Virus record (IMG/VR): IMGVR_UViG_3300010151_000147
Coordinates: 1 to 25,221 of that record
Source: a virus
Length of the DNA stretch: 25,221 nt
Strand: one strand, 5' to 3'
Below the pieces are notes generated by a model. That model worked only from the letters and a program-made list of their open reading frames with translations, was not told where the DNA came from and did not search any database. This document shows positions 15,143-21,591 of this stretch, one piece after another. A program made the translations under genes and the position numbers. Each line of letters begins with the position of its first letter. The stretch's first letter is position 1.

Positions 15143-15703
15143 TTATTTTTTATATAAACCTTTGAGAACTCCTTTAATAACGTCTCGTTGTTTAGTCTCT
15201 GTTAATGGTTTATATTTTGTATATGTTGCAACTATTTTATTTAATCTATCTTTTTTAACATTTAAATTATTAATATTAATATTTTCACGTACTAACAATT
15301 TAAGTATATTTTTAACATGATCAATTTCTTGTTCTGTAATCTGTTGTTTAATGTTACTTACTTGAACTTTATTTTCTTGTATAACTGGTTGATTTTGTGA
15401 TCGAACTTCAACAGTTACCTGTTTACTAGCCTGTACATCAAATTCTGATTTCCATGGTGTGAAATATGTATCTTCAGCAATAACTTCTAATCGTATATTA
15501 CCTTTAGAACTTTCATCAATCAATCCTTTTAATTTTCTGATAGGTATTTCACATTTACCAGATTTATTAATAGTACCATTAAACATCAAACTATACTCTG
15601 ATGTTTCTACTACGATTCTAGCAATAGAATTTGTTAGGCTCGCGCCTTCTATTTTGATATCACATTCAAATAATTCTGCTTTATCTGTAAATAATTTATA
15701 CAT
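15143..15703 (-). CDS. Unrecognised 186-aa protein, beta-rich N-terminus and basic C-terminus
   Basis: I do not recognise a family. Residues 1-100 look like a beta domain (ELFECDIKIEG, ARIVVETSEYSLMFNG, IRLEVIAEDTYFTPW). Residues 100-130 are polar and Gln-rich, perhaps a linker. Residues 125-186 are helical and lysine-rich and end in GLYKK. There are no cysteines beyond two in the N-terminal domain, and no membrane segment. The start has a GGAG site about 9 bases upstream and overlaps the end of the 104-aa gene by 8 bases, so translation is probably coupled. Position between PhoH and the fibre genes suggests a virion part, but this is inference. Confidence 0.75.
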   Translation of the reverse strand: MYKLFTDKAELFECDIKIEGASLTNSIARIVVETSEYSLMFNGTINKSGKCEIPIRKLKGLIDESSKGNIRLEVIAEDTYFTPWKSEFDVQASKQVTVEVRSQNQPVIQENKVQVSNIKQQITEQEIDHVKNILKLLVRENININNLNVKKDRLNKIVATYTKYKPLTETKQRDVIKGVLKGLYKK

Positions 15704-16010
15704 GTATATTCTCCACGGTTAAATCTATTCCTAACACTTCTTTAATTACTAGTTCTATATCTTCAGCTTTCACTTCAATATCATCTCTAATAGTTTTTTG
15801 GCCGGAATATGTTTCTATACCTTTTACTTTACATACTAATTTTATAAATCGCTTCTTTTTATCAGGTGTTAACGCATCTAAACTTCTTTCAATATCACTG
15901 CCGGTGGTAACCGCCTTTAATACTTCTTCTACTAATAATACCTCTTCCCATGTATGAGGATTATTGTTCCATTTAAAGTTTGCTAAGTTCCATGTTATTT
16001 TAGTAGCCAT
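15696..16010 (-). CDS. Unrecognised 104-aa protein
   Basis: This small soluble protein has a Trp/Asn-rich N-terminus (ITWNLANFKWNNNPHTWEE), a helical middle (VEEVLKAV, DKKKRFIKLVCKVKG) and an acidic end (VKAEDIELVIKEVLGIDL). I know no function for it. There is no Shine-Dalgarno sequence before its ATG; the upstream stretch is only A/T and includes ATATTTATA five bases from the start. It lies 18 bases after the PhoH stop and overlaps the next gene by 8 bases, so it probably depends on read-through translation or on PhoH transcription. A small virion or assembly factor is possible. Confidence 0.72.
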   Translation of the reverse strand: MATKITWNLANFKWNNNPHTWEEVLLVEEVLKAVTTGSDIERSLDALTPDKKKRFIKLVCKVKGIETYSGQKTIRDDIEVKAEDIELVIKEVLGIDLTVENIHV

Positions 16011-16014
16011 TTTA

Positions 16015-16023
16015 TATAAATAT
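16015..16023 (-). promoter_or_regulatory. ATATTTATA motif before the 104-aa gene
   Basis: On the minus strand the sequence reads GCATATTTATATAAAATG, ending in the start codon of the 104-aa gene. The same core lies upstream of PhoH (16723-16731) and, with one change, upstream of the 280-aa gene (23287-23295). Here it is too close to the ATG for a normal leader. It may be a promoter, a spacing element or simply AT-rich sequence. Confidence 0.22.
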
Positions 16024-16028
16024 GCTTG

Positions 16029-16694
16029 TTAATGATATCCATTCAATAATTCTAGTAAATCATCTATCGCGCCATGTCTATGAGAATCTTCTAATACAGT
16101 TTTAAATACATATTTTGAATTTACTAATTTTGACATGTCATGATATGCAGAATAATTTTTATCTTTAAGATCTATTTGGTACGAATCACCACAGAATATC
16201 ATTTTCGAATCTTTACCTAATCTACCAATTGCCATTGCCAATTGTGATCTAGTTAAATTTTGAAATTCATCTACAATTACAACAGCATTATCAAATGTAC
16301 GGCCTCTAAAATGTGCCAATGAACATAATTCAATTGATTCATTTTTTTCCATAGATTCTAATTTATCCGGTTTATTATATACTTTACGCATATTTGATCG
16401 AATAGGTACGAGCCATGGCTCCATTTTTTCTTTTTCAGAACCTGGTAGGAAACCATTGTCTTCAGTAGCAATTGTTGGTCTAGTAATTACTATTTTATTA
16501 TACTGACGTTTAAAAAATTGATCTAAAGCTACTTGTACCGCTAATAATGTTTTTCCGGAACCAGCTTTACCTACTATAAAATTAAACGGATGTTCTAAAA
16601 TTTGAGTTTTTGCAGTTTTTTGTTCTGCAGATAATGATAATGAAAACCGAACTGCGCCTTTTGGTGGAGTTTTTTCTGTATTTGCTTTTGCCAT
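16029..16694 (-). CDS. phoH: PhoH-like ATPase
   Basis: This 221-residue P-loop protein matches the PhoH family along its length. The Walker A motif is GKAGSGKT at about residues 42-49. The family motif ITRPT follows at about 70-74, then FLPGSEKEKMEPWL, and FRGRTFDNAVVIVDEFQN with the Walker B Asp-Glu at about 142-143. GDSYQIDL at 169-176 is the sensor-like segment. PhoH proteins bind and hydrolyse ATP and are very common in marine phages, but their phage role is unsettled; phosphate-stress and RNA-linked roles have been proposed. The gene has a strong AAGGAG site 9 bases before the ATG and follows the capsid terminator, so it probably begins a new transcript. Confidence 0.95.
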   Translation of the reverse strand: MAKANTEKTPPKGAVRFSLSLSAEQKTAKTQILEHPFNFIVGKAGSGKTLLAVQVALDQFFKRQYNKIVITRPTIATEDNGFLPGSEKEKMEPWLVPIRSNMRKVYNKPDKLESMEKNESIELCSLAHFRGRTFDNAVVIVDEFQNLTRSQLAMAIGRLGKDSKMIFCGDSYQIDLKDKNYSAYHDMSKLVNSKYVFKTVLEDSHRHGAIDDLLELLNGYH

Positions 16695-16722
16695 CTCGTG
16701 ACTCCTTTTGTTAACTATTTAA

Positions 16723-16731
16723 TATAAATAT
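16723..16731 (-). promoter_or_regulatory. Candidate promoter-like AT box upstream of phoH
   Basis: The minus strand reads GATATTTATATTAAATAG about 30 bases before the phoH start and directly after the capsid terminator. A new transcript must begin here unless the terminator leaks. The same ATATTTATA core occurs near other gene starts in this window. The box is the reverse complement of the T4 late element TATAAATA, so it is not a normal T4 late box in this direction. TATATT within it could act as a -10-like element. Confidence 0.35.
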
Positions 16732-16751
16732 CTAACAGCTCGCATATAACC

Positions 16752-16777
16752 AAAAAAAACCCTCCATAGTAGGAGGG
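16752..16777 (-). terminator. Intrinsic terminator after the major capsid gene
   Basis: On the minus strand a GC-rich stem CCCTCC / GGAGGG with a six-base loop is followed by eight T residues. It lies about 28 bases after the capsid stop codon and faces the same way. This is a textbook Rho-independent terminator, and it separates capsid from phoH. Confidence 0.93.
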
Positions 16778-16804
16778 CCTTTAATATTAATTAAATTTTA
16801 AATA

Positions 16805-18517
16805 CTATACAGTATCTAAACCTTCAACATAAATTTTACCATAGAATTCAGGACGAACCATTTTCTTAGCATAACGAGTCATTACACCTTTTCTAGGAGT
16901 AAAGTTTTCAGGATCGTATACTAATGGTGTCATGATTAATGGAATATATGGAGAATATACAGCACCTGTTTCAAGGAACTGAGATCCACGATAACCCATT
17001 AATATGGCATTTTCAGTCATGTATGGATTTTTATAAACTTGGAATCTATTATTAATAGCTCCAACTTTTTGTACACCCATTGCAAACTGCATTTTATCGC
17101 CATCTGTATCAGCAGCATATCCTGGAATAGATTCTAGAATAGTTGCAACAGAAGGAGAACATACTAGGAAGTTAGCTCCACCTCTTAAAGTTAATTGGTG
17201 AATTTTATTCGAAACTTTTTGTACTTTAGTACCTAAAGTTTGGAACCATGTTCCTTGGTTATATGCTTGGGCATCTGCATTTGAATTAACAAATGAGTTT
17301 GAAGCTGCATCAAATGATTGACCAACTCTAGCAGACCATCTTTCAACTGTTTGAGCATTTTGAATTAACATGTCTAAAATTTCTAAATCAATTTCTTGCG
17401 AAACATATTCAGATAACATGCTAGTTAATTCAGCTTCAGCATCAATTGAATGATATGCATTTAAGTCTTGAGCAAATTCAGGACTCCAAACAGCCTTCAA
17501 TTTACGTGTTTTGGCAACGATGGCCTCTGAACGCATTTGAAGATCAATTTCTGGAATATCTAATGCAGTTGAACTAGGAGATGCTTGGTTAGGAACTTTA
17601 TTTCCTGCAATATCTTCAAAGTCACCTCTAGAAGTTACACCTGGTTGTTTATGATATATAACTTTTAATGATTGAAGATCGTCATCTCCATCAACTAAGA
17701 AATATACATAATCACCTGATGCACGAGTAAATTCTGGATAAACAGCATCGACACCTGTTCCATCAATATTAAATGCTCTTACGCCATTTACATCATATCC
17801 AGGAATCACATCTTTACCAACAGCTACAATATGAGGATTAGATCCATCAGCAACTACAGATGCAGAAAACTCAGAATTAAAGTTAGTAAATATATTAAAT
17901 CCTACTTGCGTCAAATCTGTATTATCAGTAAACGTATTTGCAGTAGACCAAGAACCAGTTGCAATTTTACCGGTTGCTTTAGATGCTAAAGTTTCTATTG
18001 ATGATGATACATCATTAATAGTGTATCCAAAACGTCCAGCTCCATAAAGACCTTCAGTAGCAGTATTTACATTACCTTTAGTGGCATCAGTTACACCAAA
18101 TACAGAATCATCTTGAGATGTTCTAGCTTTACCAGTTAAGAAATCATTTCCACCTTCATTTCCATCAGTACCTTGCTTAGTAGCATATTTAAAGTCTAGA
18201 TAAAATATCAGACCTGATGGTAAGTTCATTGGTTGTACAGAAACAAAGTCTTTTGCAGCAATTTCAGCAAAAATACGACGAACTAATGGTAGAGCTACCC
18301 CTGACCATTCTTCACCACTTCCAGCAGTATTTGTTACATTGGCTTCTGATACCAATTGCTTGGCTTGGTTCTCTAAAAGAACGGCCATGCCTTTTCTTTC
18401 AACCTCATTAGACATTCCTTCCAATAGGCCGGTCTTTTCCCACTTGCGTTCAAGTGCGATTGCTGCGGCATTTTGGTTGGCTTGAGCATTTTGAGGTAAT
18501 AATGAATTTATATTCAT
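16805..18517 (-). CDS. 23: Major capsid protein, T4 gp23-like
   Basis: This 570-aa protein forms the icosahedral shell. It matches gp23 at several points: ALPLVRRIFAEIAAKDFVSV with VQPMNLPSGLIFYLDFKY near residues 75-110, then IPEIDLQMRSEAIVAKTRKL, LKAVWSPEFAQDLNAYHSID, AEAELTSMLSEYVSQEIDL, and a C-terminal FYGKIYVEGL. It is somewhat longer than T4 gp23 (521 aa), mostly through a polar insert at about 110-290. The helical first 58 residues look like the propeptide removed by the prohead protease; LVSE-AN at 55-60 fits a gp21-type site, though this is inference. The ATG has an unusually strong purine site (AGGAAAGGAAA). It follows the scaffold gene by 13 bases and precedes a strong terminator, as expected for the most highly expressed gene. 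Confidence 0.97.
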   Translation of the reverse strand: MNINSLLPQNAQANQNAAAIALERKWEKTGLLEGMSNEVERKGMAVLLENQAKQLVSEANVTNTAGSGEEWSGVALPLVRRIFAEIAAKDFVSVQPMNLPSGLIFYLDFKYATKQGTDGNEGGNDFLTGKARTSQDDSVFGVTDATKGNVNTATEGLYGAGRFGYTINDVSSSIETLASKATGKIATGSWSTANTFTDNTDLTQVGFNIFTNFNSEFSASVVADGSNPHIVAVGKDVIPGYDVNGVRAFNIDGTGVDAVYPEFTRASGDYVYFLVDGDDDLQSLKVIYHKQPGVTSRGDFEDIAGNKVPNQASPSSTALDIPEIDLQMRSEAIVAKTRKLKAVWSPEFAQDLNAYHSIDAEAELTSMLSEYVSQEIDLEILDMLIQNAQTVERWSARVGQSFDAASNSFVNSNADAQAYNQGTWFQTLGTKVQKVSNKIHQLTLRGGANFLVCSPSVATILESIPGYAADTDGDKMQFAMGVQKVGAINNRFQVYKNPYMTENAILMGYRGSQFLETGAVYSPYIPLIMTPLVYDPENFTPRKGVMTRYAKKMVRPEFYGKIYVEGLDTV

Positions 18518-18530
18518 TTTCCTTTCCTTT

Positions 18531-19532
18531 TTACAGATTAGCTAACTTCTTCCATCTAGACGTCAAATCATTACCTTCAGAAATTACTTTCCTAGGTGCT
18601 GTTGAACGACTAGCTTTTGAAGCATAGCTTTCTTTAATTGATCTTTTTGTTTTACCAGTCAATACAAATGATTCAGATAATGTAGCAAAAACTAATTTTA
18701 CTTCACGAATTGATGAAGCTCTGTCAAAGTTTTCAATTACTTTCATTTTCTGAGATTCGTTCATTGAATGATTTTTAAACAATTTGTTTGAGAATAATAA
18801 TTTTGCATTAAGAAGATTAACTTCATTAATTTTGCTTTTTAAGAATCGAATAACGTTATACGCTTCTTTAAGATCTTTAGCAGCATCACCATCATCAACA
18901 CCGGCAGTGTCTTGAGCTTCGTCTACGTCTTCTTTTTCAGCTTCGTCTTCTTCTCTTAAAGCATTAATGATTTCATCAATAGAAATATCTTCATCTACGT
19001 CAGCTGCAGCTTCTTCATCATCGCCTTCACCTTCTTTCAACTTTCCTTTACCAGGATCGTCTTGATCAGATGATGATGCTTTTTTAGGACTTTGGCCATC
19101 ACCATTTCCTAATCCAGTTGATGATGATGCTTCTTCTAGATCGACATCTTCTTCCTCTCCTTCAGCTTCATTCATTTCTGATTCTAATTCTTTGATAATT
19201 GCTTCTAATTCTAGATCTTCATCTTGCTGATCATAATCGTCTTCTTCAGCTACTGGTTCCTCAGCGGGGATTTCATCTTCTACAGGAGCTTCATCTTCAA
19301 ATTGAAGTGCTTCTGCAGCAAATTCGTCTTCCACTGGTGGTTCCTCAACTGCAACTGGTTCAGCATCTAATTCTGGTTCATCTAAACCTTCTTCTTCAGC
19401 TAATTTGGCAGATAACATTGATTGTAATCTAGGAGTAAAAGCTTCTTCTAATGCAATTTTAGCATTAGCAAGTGCAGTTTCTCGTACGGCTTTCGCGTCT
19501 GCAATTGCTTCTTTTAATAAATCATTTGCCAT
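18531..19532 (-). CDS. 22: Prohead core scaffold protein, T4 gp22-like
   Basis: The protein has 333 residues and three parts. The first 45 residues form an Ala/Glu helix. Residues about 45-215 are an extremely acidic, Pro/Ala-rich low-complexity stretch. The C-terminal 120 residues form a conserved helical domain (INEVNLLNAKLLFSNKLFK, MNESQKMKVIENFDRA, REVKLVFATLSESF) that I recognise from gp22-type core proteins of marine T4-like phages. It ends in a basic tail (SRWKKLANL). Scaffold builds the core inside the prohead and is then digested by the protease. Its place directly before the capsid gene is the T4 order. AGAGGA lies 8 bases before the ATG, and a structured 188-base leader precedes it. 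Confidence 0.9.
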   Translation of the reverse strand: MANDLLKEAIADAKAVRETALANAKIALEEAFTPRLQSMLSAKLAEEEGLDEPELDAEPVAVEEPPVEDEFAAEALQFEDEAPVEDEIPAEEPVAEEDDYDQQDEDLELEAIIKELESEMNEAEGEEEDVDLEEASSSTGLGNGDGQSPKKASSSDQDDPGKGKLKEGEGDDEEAAADVDEDISIDEIINALREEDEAEKEDVDEAQDTAGVDDGDAAKDLKEAYNVIRFLKSKINEVNLLNAKLLFSNKLFKNHSMNESQKMKVIENFDRASSIREVKLVFATLSESFVLTGKTKRSIKESYASKASRSTAPRKVISEGNDLTSRWKKLANL

Positions 19533-19560
19533 GATTTGTTCCTCTTATTTAATTTGGAAA

Positions 19561-19601
19561 TAAAGCTATTCAGAGCTTTAATAGAAAGTACATTTGTACT
19601 T
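19561..19601 (-). promoter_or_regulatory. Two hairpins in the scaffold/capsid leader
   Basis: In minus-strand order the leader first holds AAGTAC-ATTT-GTACTT (19601-19586) and then TAAAGCT-CTGAAT-AGCTTTA (19580-19561), a perfect seven-base stem followed by TTTCC. Both lie between the candidate promoter and the scaffold Shine-Dalgarno site. They could stabilise the abundant capsid message, act as a processing site, or weakly attenuate. The short T run makes full termination unlikely. Confidence 0.5.
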
Positions 19602-19649
19602 ATTTAGATATAATTCGAGTGACCGATTATTGAAATACGGTATCGTTAA

Positions 19650-19657
19650 CATTTATA
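19650..19657 (-). promoter_or_regulatory. Candidate T4-type late promoter for scaffold/capsid
   Basis: The minus strand reads GCATATATATAAATG, containing TATAAATG, one base from the T4 late consensus TATAAATA. It lies about 118 bases before the scaffold ATG and about 40 bases after the upstream terminator, the right interval for a new transcription unit. Phage sigma and clamp genes are not in the window, so use of T4-type late promoters is inferred. Confidence 0.5.
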
Positions 19658-19695
19658 TATATGCAGTAATTTACAAAAACATTCGTTTATAACGT

Positions 19696-19722
19696 AAAAA
19701 AGTGCCAAATGGCACAATTTTT
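19696..19722 (-). terminator. Intrinsic terminator immediately after the bS21 gene
   Basis: On the minus strand the bS21 stop TAA is followed by AAATT, the stem GTGCC-ATTT-GGCAC and six T residues. The A-rich 5' side and T-rich 3' side make it look bidirectional. It ends the portal-to-bS21 unit just before the scaffold leader. Confidence 0.9.
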
Positions 19723-19972
19723 ACTGATTTTGGTCATCTAACCATTGATAATATTTAGCTCGATCAACTTCTTCTTTTCGTTTTTGACCTTTAGATTTAA
19801 ATTCTTTACGATTTTTCAAATCTTCCATCTTTCCAGATTCTTTTAATTCTCTTTTAAACGCCTTTAAAGCTGAATTAATATCTCCTTTTGGATATTGTTT
19901 GGTCGATAATACTTTAACAGCTATACCCGCACCAGGTATAATACTCATGAAATGTTTGTTTTGTTTACTCAT
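19721..19972 (-). CDS. rpsU: Phage-encoded ribosomal protein bS21 homologue
   Basis: The 83-residue protein carries the bS21 core at about residues 18-73: AVKV, then a family-typical helix INSALKAFKRELKESGK, then LKNRKEFKSKGQKRKEE and VDRAKYYQW. This aligns without gaps in the main helices to bacterial S21 (compare VALRRFKRSCEKAG and RRREFYEKP). bS21 sits near the anti-Shine-Dalgarno end of 16S rRNA in the small subunit and affects initiation; phage copies are known from marine phages and are thought to enter host ribosomes. Odd points: an extra N-terminus of about 16 residues, a short acidic C-terminus (WLDDQNQ) in place of the usual basic tail, and no Shine-Dalgarno sequence, whereas most neighbours have one. 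A second ATG at residue 9 is possible. The gene ends in its own terminator. Confidence 0.88.
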   Translation of the reverse strand: MSKQNKHFMSIIPGAGIAVKVLSTKQYPKGDINSALKAFKRELKESGKMEDLKNRKEFKSKGQKRKEEVDRAKYYQWLDDQNQ

Positions 19973-19990
19973 GTAACTTATTTTATTTTA

Positions 19991-20007
19991 ATATTAATTG
20001 TTAATAT
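19991..20007 (-). promoter_or_regulatory. Inverted repeat upstream of the bS21 gene
   Basis: ATATTAA-TTG-TTAATAT (plus-strand reading) is a perfect seven-base inverted repeat about 19 bases before the bS21 ATG. It could be an operator, a weak terminator for the 137-aa gene (TAAAATAAAAT follows on the minus strand), or a leader hairpin controlling bS21 translation. All-A/T arms make a stable RNA hairpin doubtful. Confidence 0.35.
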
Positions 20008-20028
20008 AACAAATATATTTCAAATAAC

Positions 20029-20442
20029 CTAATCTTCTCTAAGAGATTCGCCTATCTTATAATAACGATTTAATACAGTACCCATATCTTCATATGCCGA
20101 TTCTAGTCGTTGTTGCATTGAACTCATTTCAGTTGCAGTCTTTTCAAAAACTTTATATGCTTCATTCATTTGTTTCATATGACGTGATGTTGTAACATTA
20201 TCAAACCAGTGTTCCGTTTCTGATAAAGTCACCTTTTCTGCCCGTTCTACTACGCTTTTTAACGTCTCTGCAACTTCTTTTAATCTACCCGAACCATATA
20301 CCATCTCACCTAACTTATGAAAGTTACCAACTGCTTCTAAAAATGCATCACGATCTTCTTTAGTCATTTTTGGTTCGTCAGTTTCTCCTAAATATTTTTC
20401 ATTTAAGATATGTTTCATTAATTTGTTTTCATATTTGTTCAT
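20029..20442 (-). CDS. 137-aa helical protein, likely prohead core component
   Basis: No family is recognised. The sequence is almost wholly helical and charged, with heptad-like stretches (GRLKEVAETLKSVVERAEKV, MSSMQQRLESAYEDMGTVL) and no cysteine or membrane segment. It begins MNKYENKLMKHILNEKYLGE, an N-terminus similar in style to short phage core proteins. A strong AGGAG site precedes the ATG by 8 bases, and only 14 bases separate it from the 123-aa gene. Being between protease and scaffold, it is probably an internal head or core protein; this is inferred from position and composition. Confidence 0.72.
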   Translation of the reverse strand: MNKYENKLMKHILNEKYLGETDEPKMTKEDRDAFLEAVGNFHKLGEMVYGSGRLKEVAETLKSVVERAEKVTLSETEHWFDNVTTSRHMKQMNEAYKVFEKTATEMSSMQQRLESAYEDMGTVLNRYYKIGESLRED

Positions 20443-20456
20443 TATATTTCTCCTAG

Positions 20457-20828
20457 TTATACAGTAAAGGTATCTCGGTTAGTAAGGTCTTGTTTTCTAT
20501 TTAACATTTTTCCCATAGCCGCTACTTGTTTTTCTGCTCCTTGCATATATCTAGCAACTTGATTTTGTAATTGTTGATATTGAGGGTCACCTGTCTCTTC
20601 ATCTTTGGCTTCTAACGCAGTACTTAATTCTTGTTGAAAATCTTCCATAGCTGTTAACAAGCCATTTGTCTGCTCAATAAAGTATGCATAATCAATTGGC
20701 TCTGATTGTTCGTTTATTCCCTTTGCACTTTGGTATGCAGATTTCACACTATCTAATGTAGGTAATTTATCGCCAAACTTTCTATTTTCAAATCCAGGCG
20801 TACTTTCTAATAATTTTTTTAATTTCAT
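20457..20828 (-). CDS. 123-aa helical protein, likely prohead core component
   Basis: I recognise no named family. It starts MKLKKLLESTPGFENRKFGD, then helical Gln/Glu-rich sequence (YFIEQTNGLLTAMEDFQQEL, YQQLQNQVARYMQGAEKQV), and has no cysteine. Its size, composition and place next to the protease fit the small core proteins of T4-like proheads (gp67/gp68 role), though in T4 those lie before the protease. The LLES segment near the N-terminus might be a protease-processed leader (weak inference). CGGAG lies 9 bases before the ATG; only two bases separate it from the protease stop. Confidence 0.72.
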   Translation of the reverse strand: MKLKKLLESTPGFENRKFGDKLPTLDSVKSAYQSAKGINEQSEPIDYAYFIEQTNGLLTAMEDFQQELSTALEAKDEETGDPQYQQLQNQVARYMQGAEKQVAAMGKMLNRKQDLTNRDTFTV

Positions 20829-20830
20829 AT

Positions 20831-21436
20831 CTAAAACTCCGTTATGATATCAGTTATTATTCGTTCTACTTTCGCAAATTTGTTAGTAGTAGCAGACCCT
20901 TTAGATTCGTTTACTGGGGATAAAAATGCTCCATGAGTGGATGGATTAGAAACAAAGTCAAATGCAATTAATTCAAAGTCTGGTTGTACCTCTAATGTAT
21001 CTCCACCTTCTCTCATTACTTCTTTAACAGATCCCATTCCTCTAGAGGATATACCTAACCGGATTCCAGATTTGAAAAGTTCCTTTAATATATTTCCTGC
21101 AGGCGTTCCTAATACTTCTACTTTACCTACTAAGTCATCGCCTTGCCATCCCATTTCTAAGACGTTATGAGATACGTTATTTAAATTAACAACTGATGAA
21201 TCTGGGTGGTCTAATTCTCCTAATGCACGTCTTTCTTTAATAAATGTCCCTGCATAATTAGCAGCTTCTCGCATTAACGTTTCTTTAGGATAAATTCTTC
21301 CGTTTTGGTTTTTTGCTTCCGCTCTCTGAAGAACTCCCTTTACAATTAACTTACCATTATTTTGAGTTAATGATTCATTTATTGCTTGAGGTGATACTTC
21401 AAATACTGTATAATCTACTAATAATTGCTTATCCAT
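20831..21436 (-). CDS. 21: Prohead core serine protease, T4 gp21-like
   Basis: This 201-residue enzyme cleaves scaffold, core proteins and the capsid propeptide inside the prohead. The fold signatures are present: VLQRAEAKNQNGRIYPKETL near 35-54, RRALGELDHPDSSVVNL with the likely catalytic His77, IRLGISSRGMGSV with the nucleophile Ser130 or Ser131, and ELIAFDFVSNPS with Asp160 as a candidate third member. These match phage prohead proteases of the T4 gp21 type (Peptidase_S77-like). Length is close to T4 gp21 (212 aa). The C-terminal tail after NES (about 175) is likely self-cleaved. The ATG overlaps the stop of the 51-aa gene by one base (TAATG), with AAGGAAA about 5 bases upstream, so translation is coupled. 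Confidence 0.93.
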   Translation of the reverse strand: MDKQLLVDYTVFEVSPQAINESLTQNNGKLIVKGVLQRAEAKNQNGRIYPKETLMREAANYAGTFIKERRALGELDHPDSSVVNLNNVSHNVLEMGWQGDDLVGKVEVLGTPAGNILKELFKSGIRLGISSRGMGSVKEVMREGGDTLEVQPDFELIAFDFVSNPSTHGAFLSPVNESKGSATTNKFAKVERIITDIITEF

Positions 21437-21591
21437 TATTTTCCTTTATTATATAGTCCTGAATTTATAAAAGCAACATGTTGGTCATATCGCTTTCTTT
21501 CATCCGCATATTTACGTTTTTGTTCTTGTAAAGTTAAATTTTTATTTTCTTTAGCCTTTACGAATTGCTGCCAAGTTCGATTTAAAATCAT
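21436..21591 (-). CDS. Small 51-aa basic helical protein upstream of the protease
   Basis: The ATG at 21591 overlaps the 185-aa gene stop (ATGA) and the TAA at 21436 overlaps the protease ATG (TAATG), so it tightly links two real genes. The product starts MILNRTWQQFVKAKENKNLT, continues with a basic helix (LQEQKRKYADERKRYDQH) and ends GLYNKGK. It is 51 residues, with no cysteine and no membrane segment. In T4 the small core genes 67 and 68 lie between portal and protease; this one occupies the same position but I see no decisive similarity. Both junctions support a real gene. Confidence 0.75.
   Translation of the reverse strand: MILNRTWQQFVKAKENKNLTLQEQKRKYADERKRYDQHVAFINSGLYNKGK

Noticed and set aside
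16015-16730. TATAAATA on the plus strand read as T4 late promoters
   Set aside because: In that direction they would transcribe only antisense to phoH or capsid; no plus-strand gene is present to use them.
18217-19432. Plus-strand ORFs of 64 and 77 codons within capsid and scaffold
   Set aside because: They are antisense to well-recognised gp23- and gp22-like genes with strong ribosome sites. Their Leu/Gln-rich content reflects the complement of Glu/Ala codons.
19973-20028. tRNA or small RNA gene in the short gaps
   Set aside because: The gaps are under 200 bases, and no cloverleaf, TTCGA-type loop or conserved RNA motif was seen.
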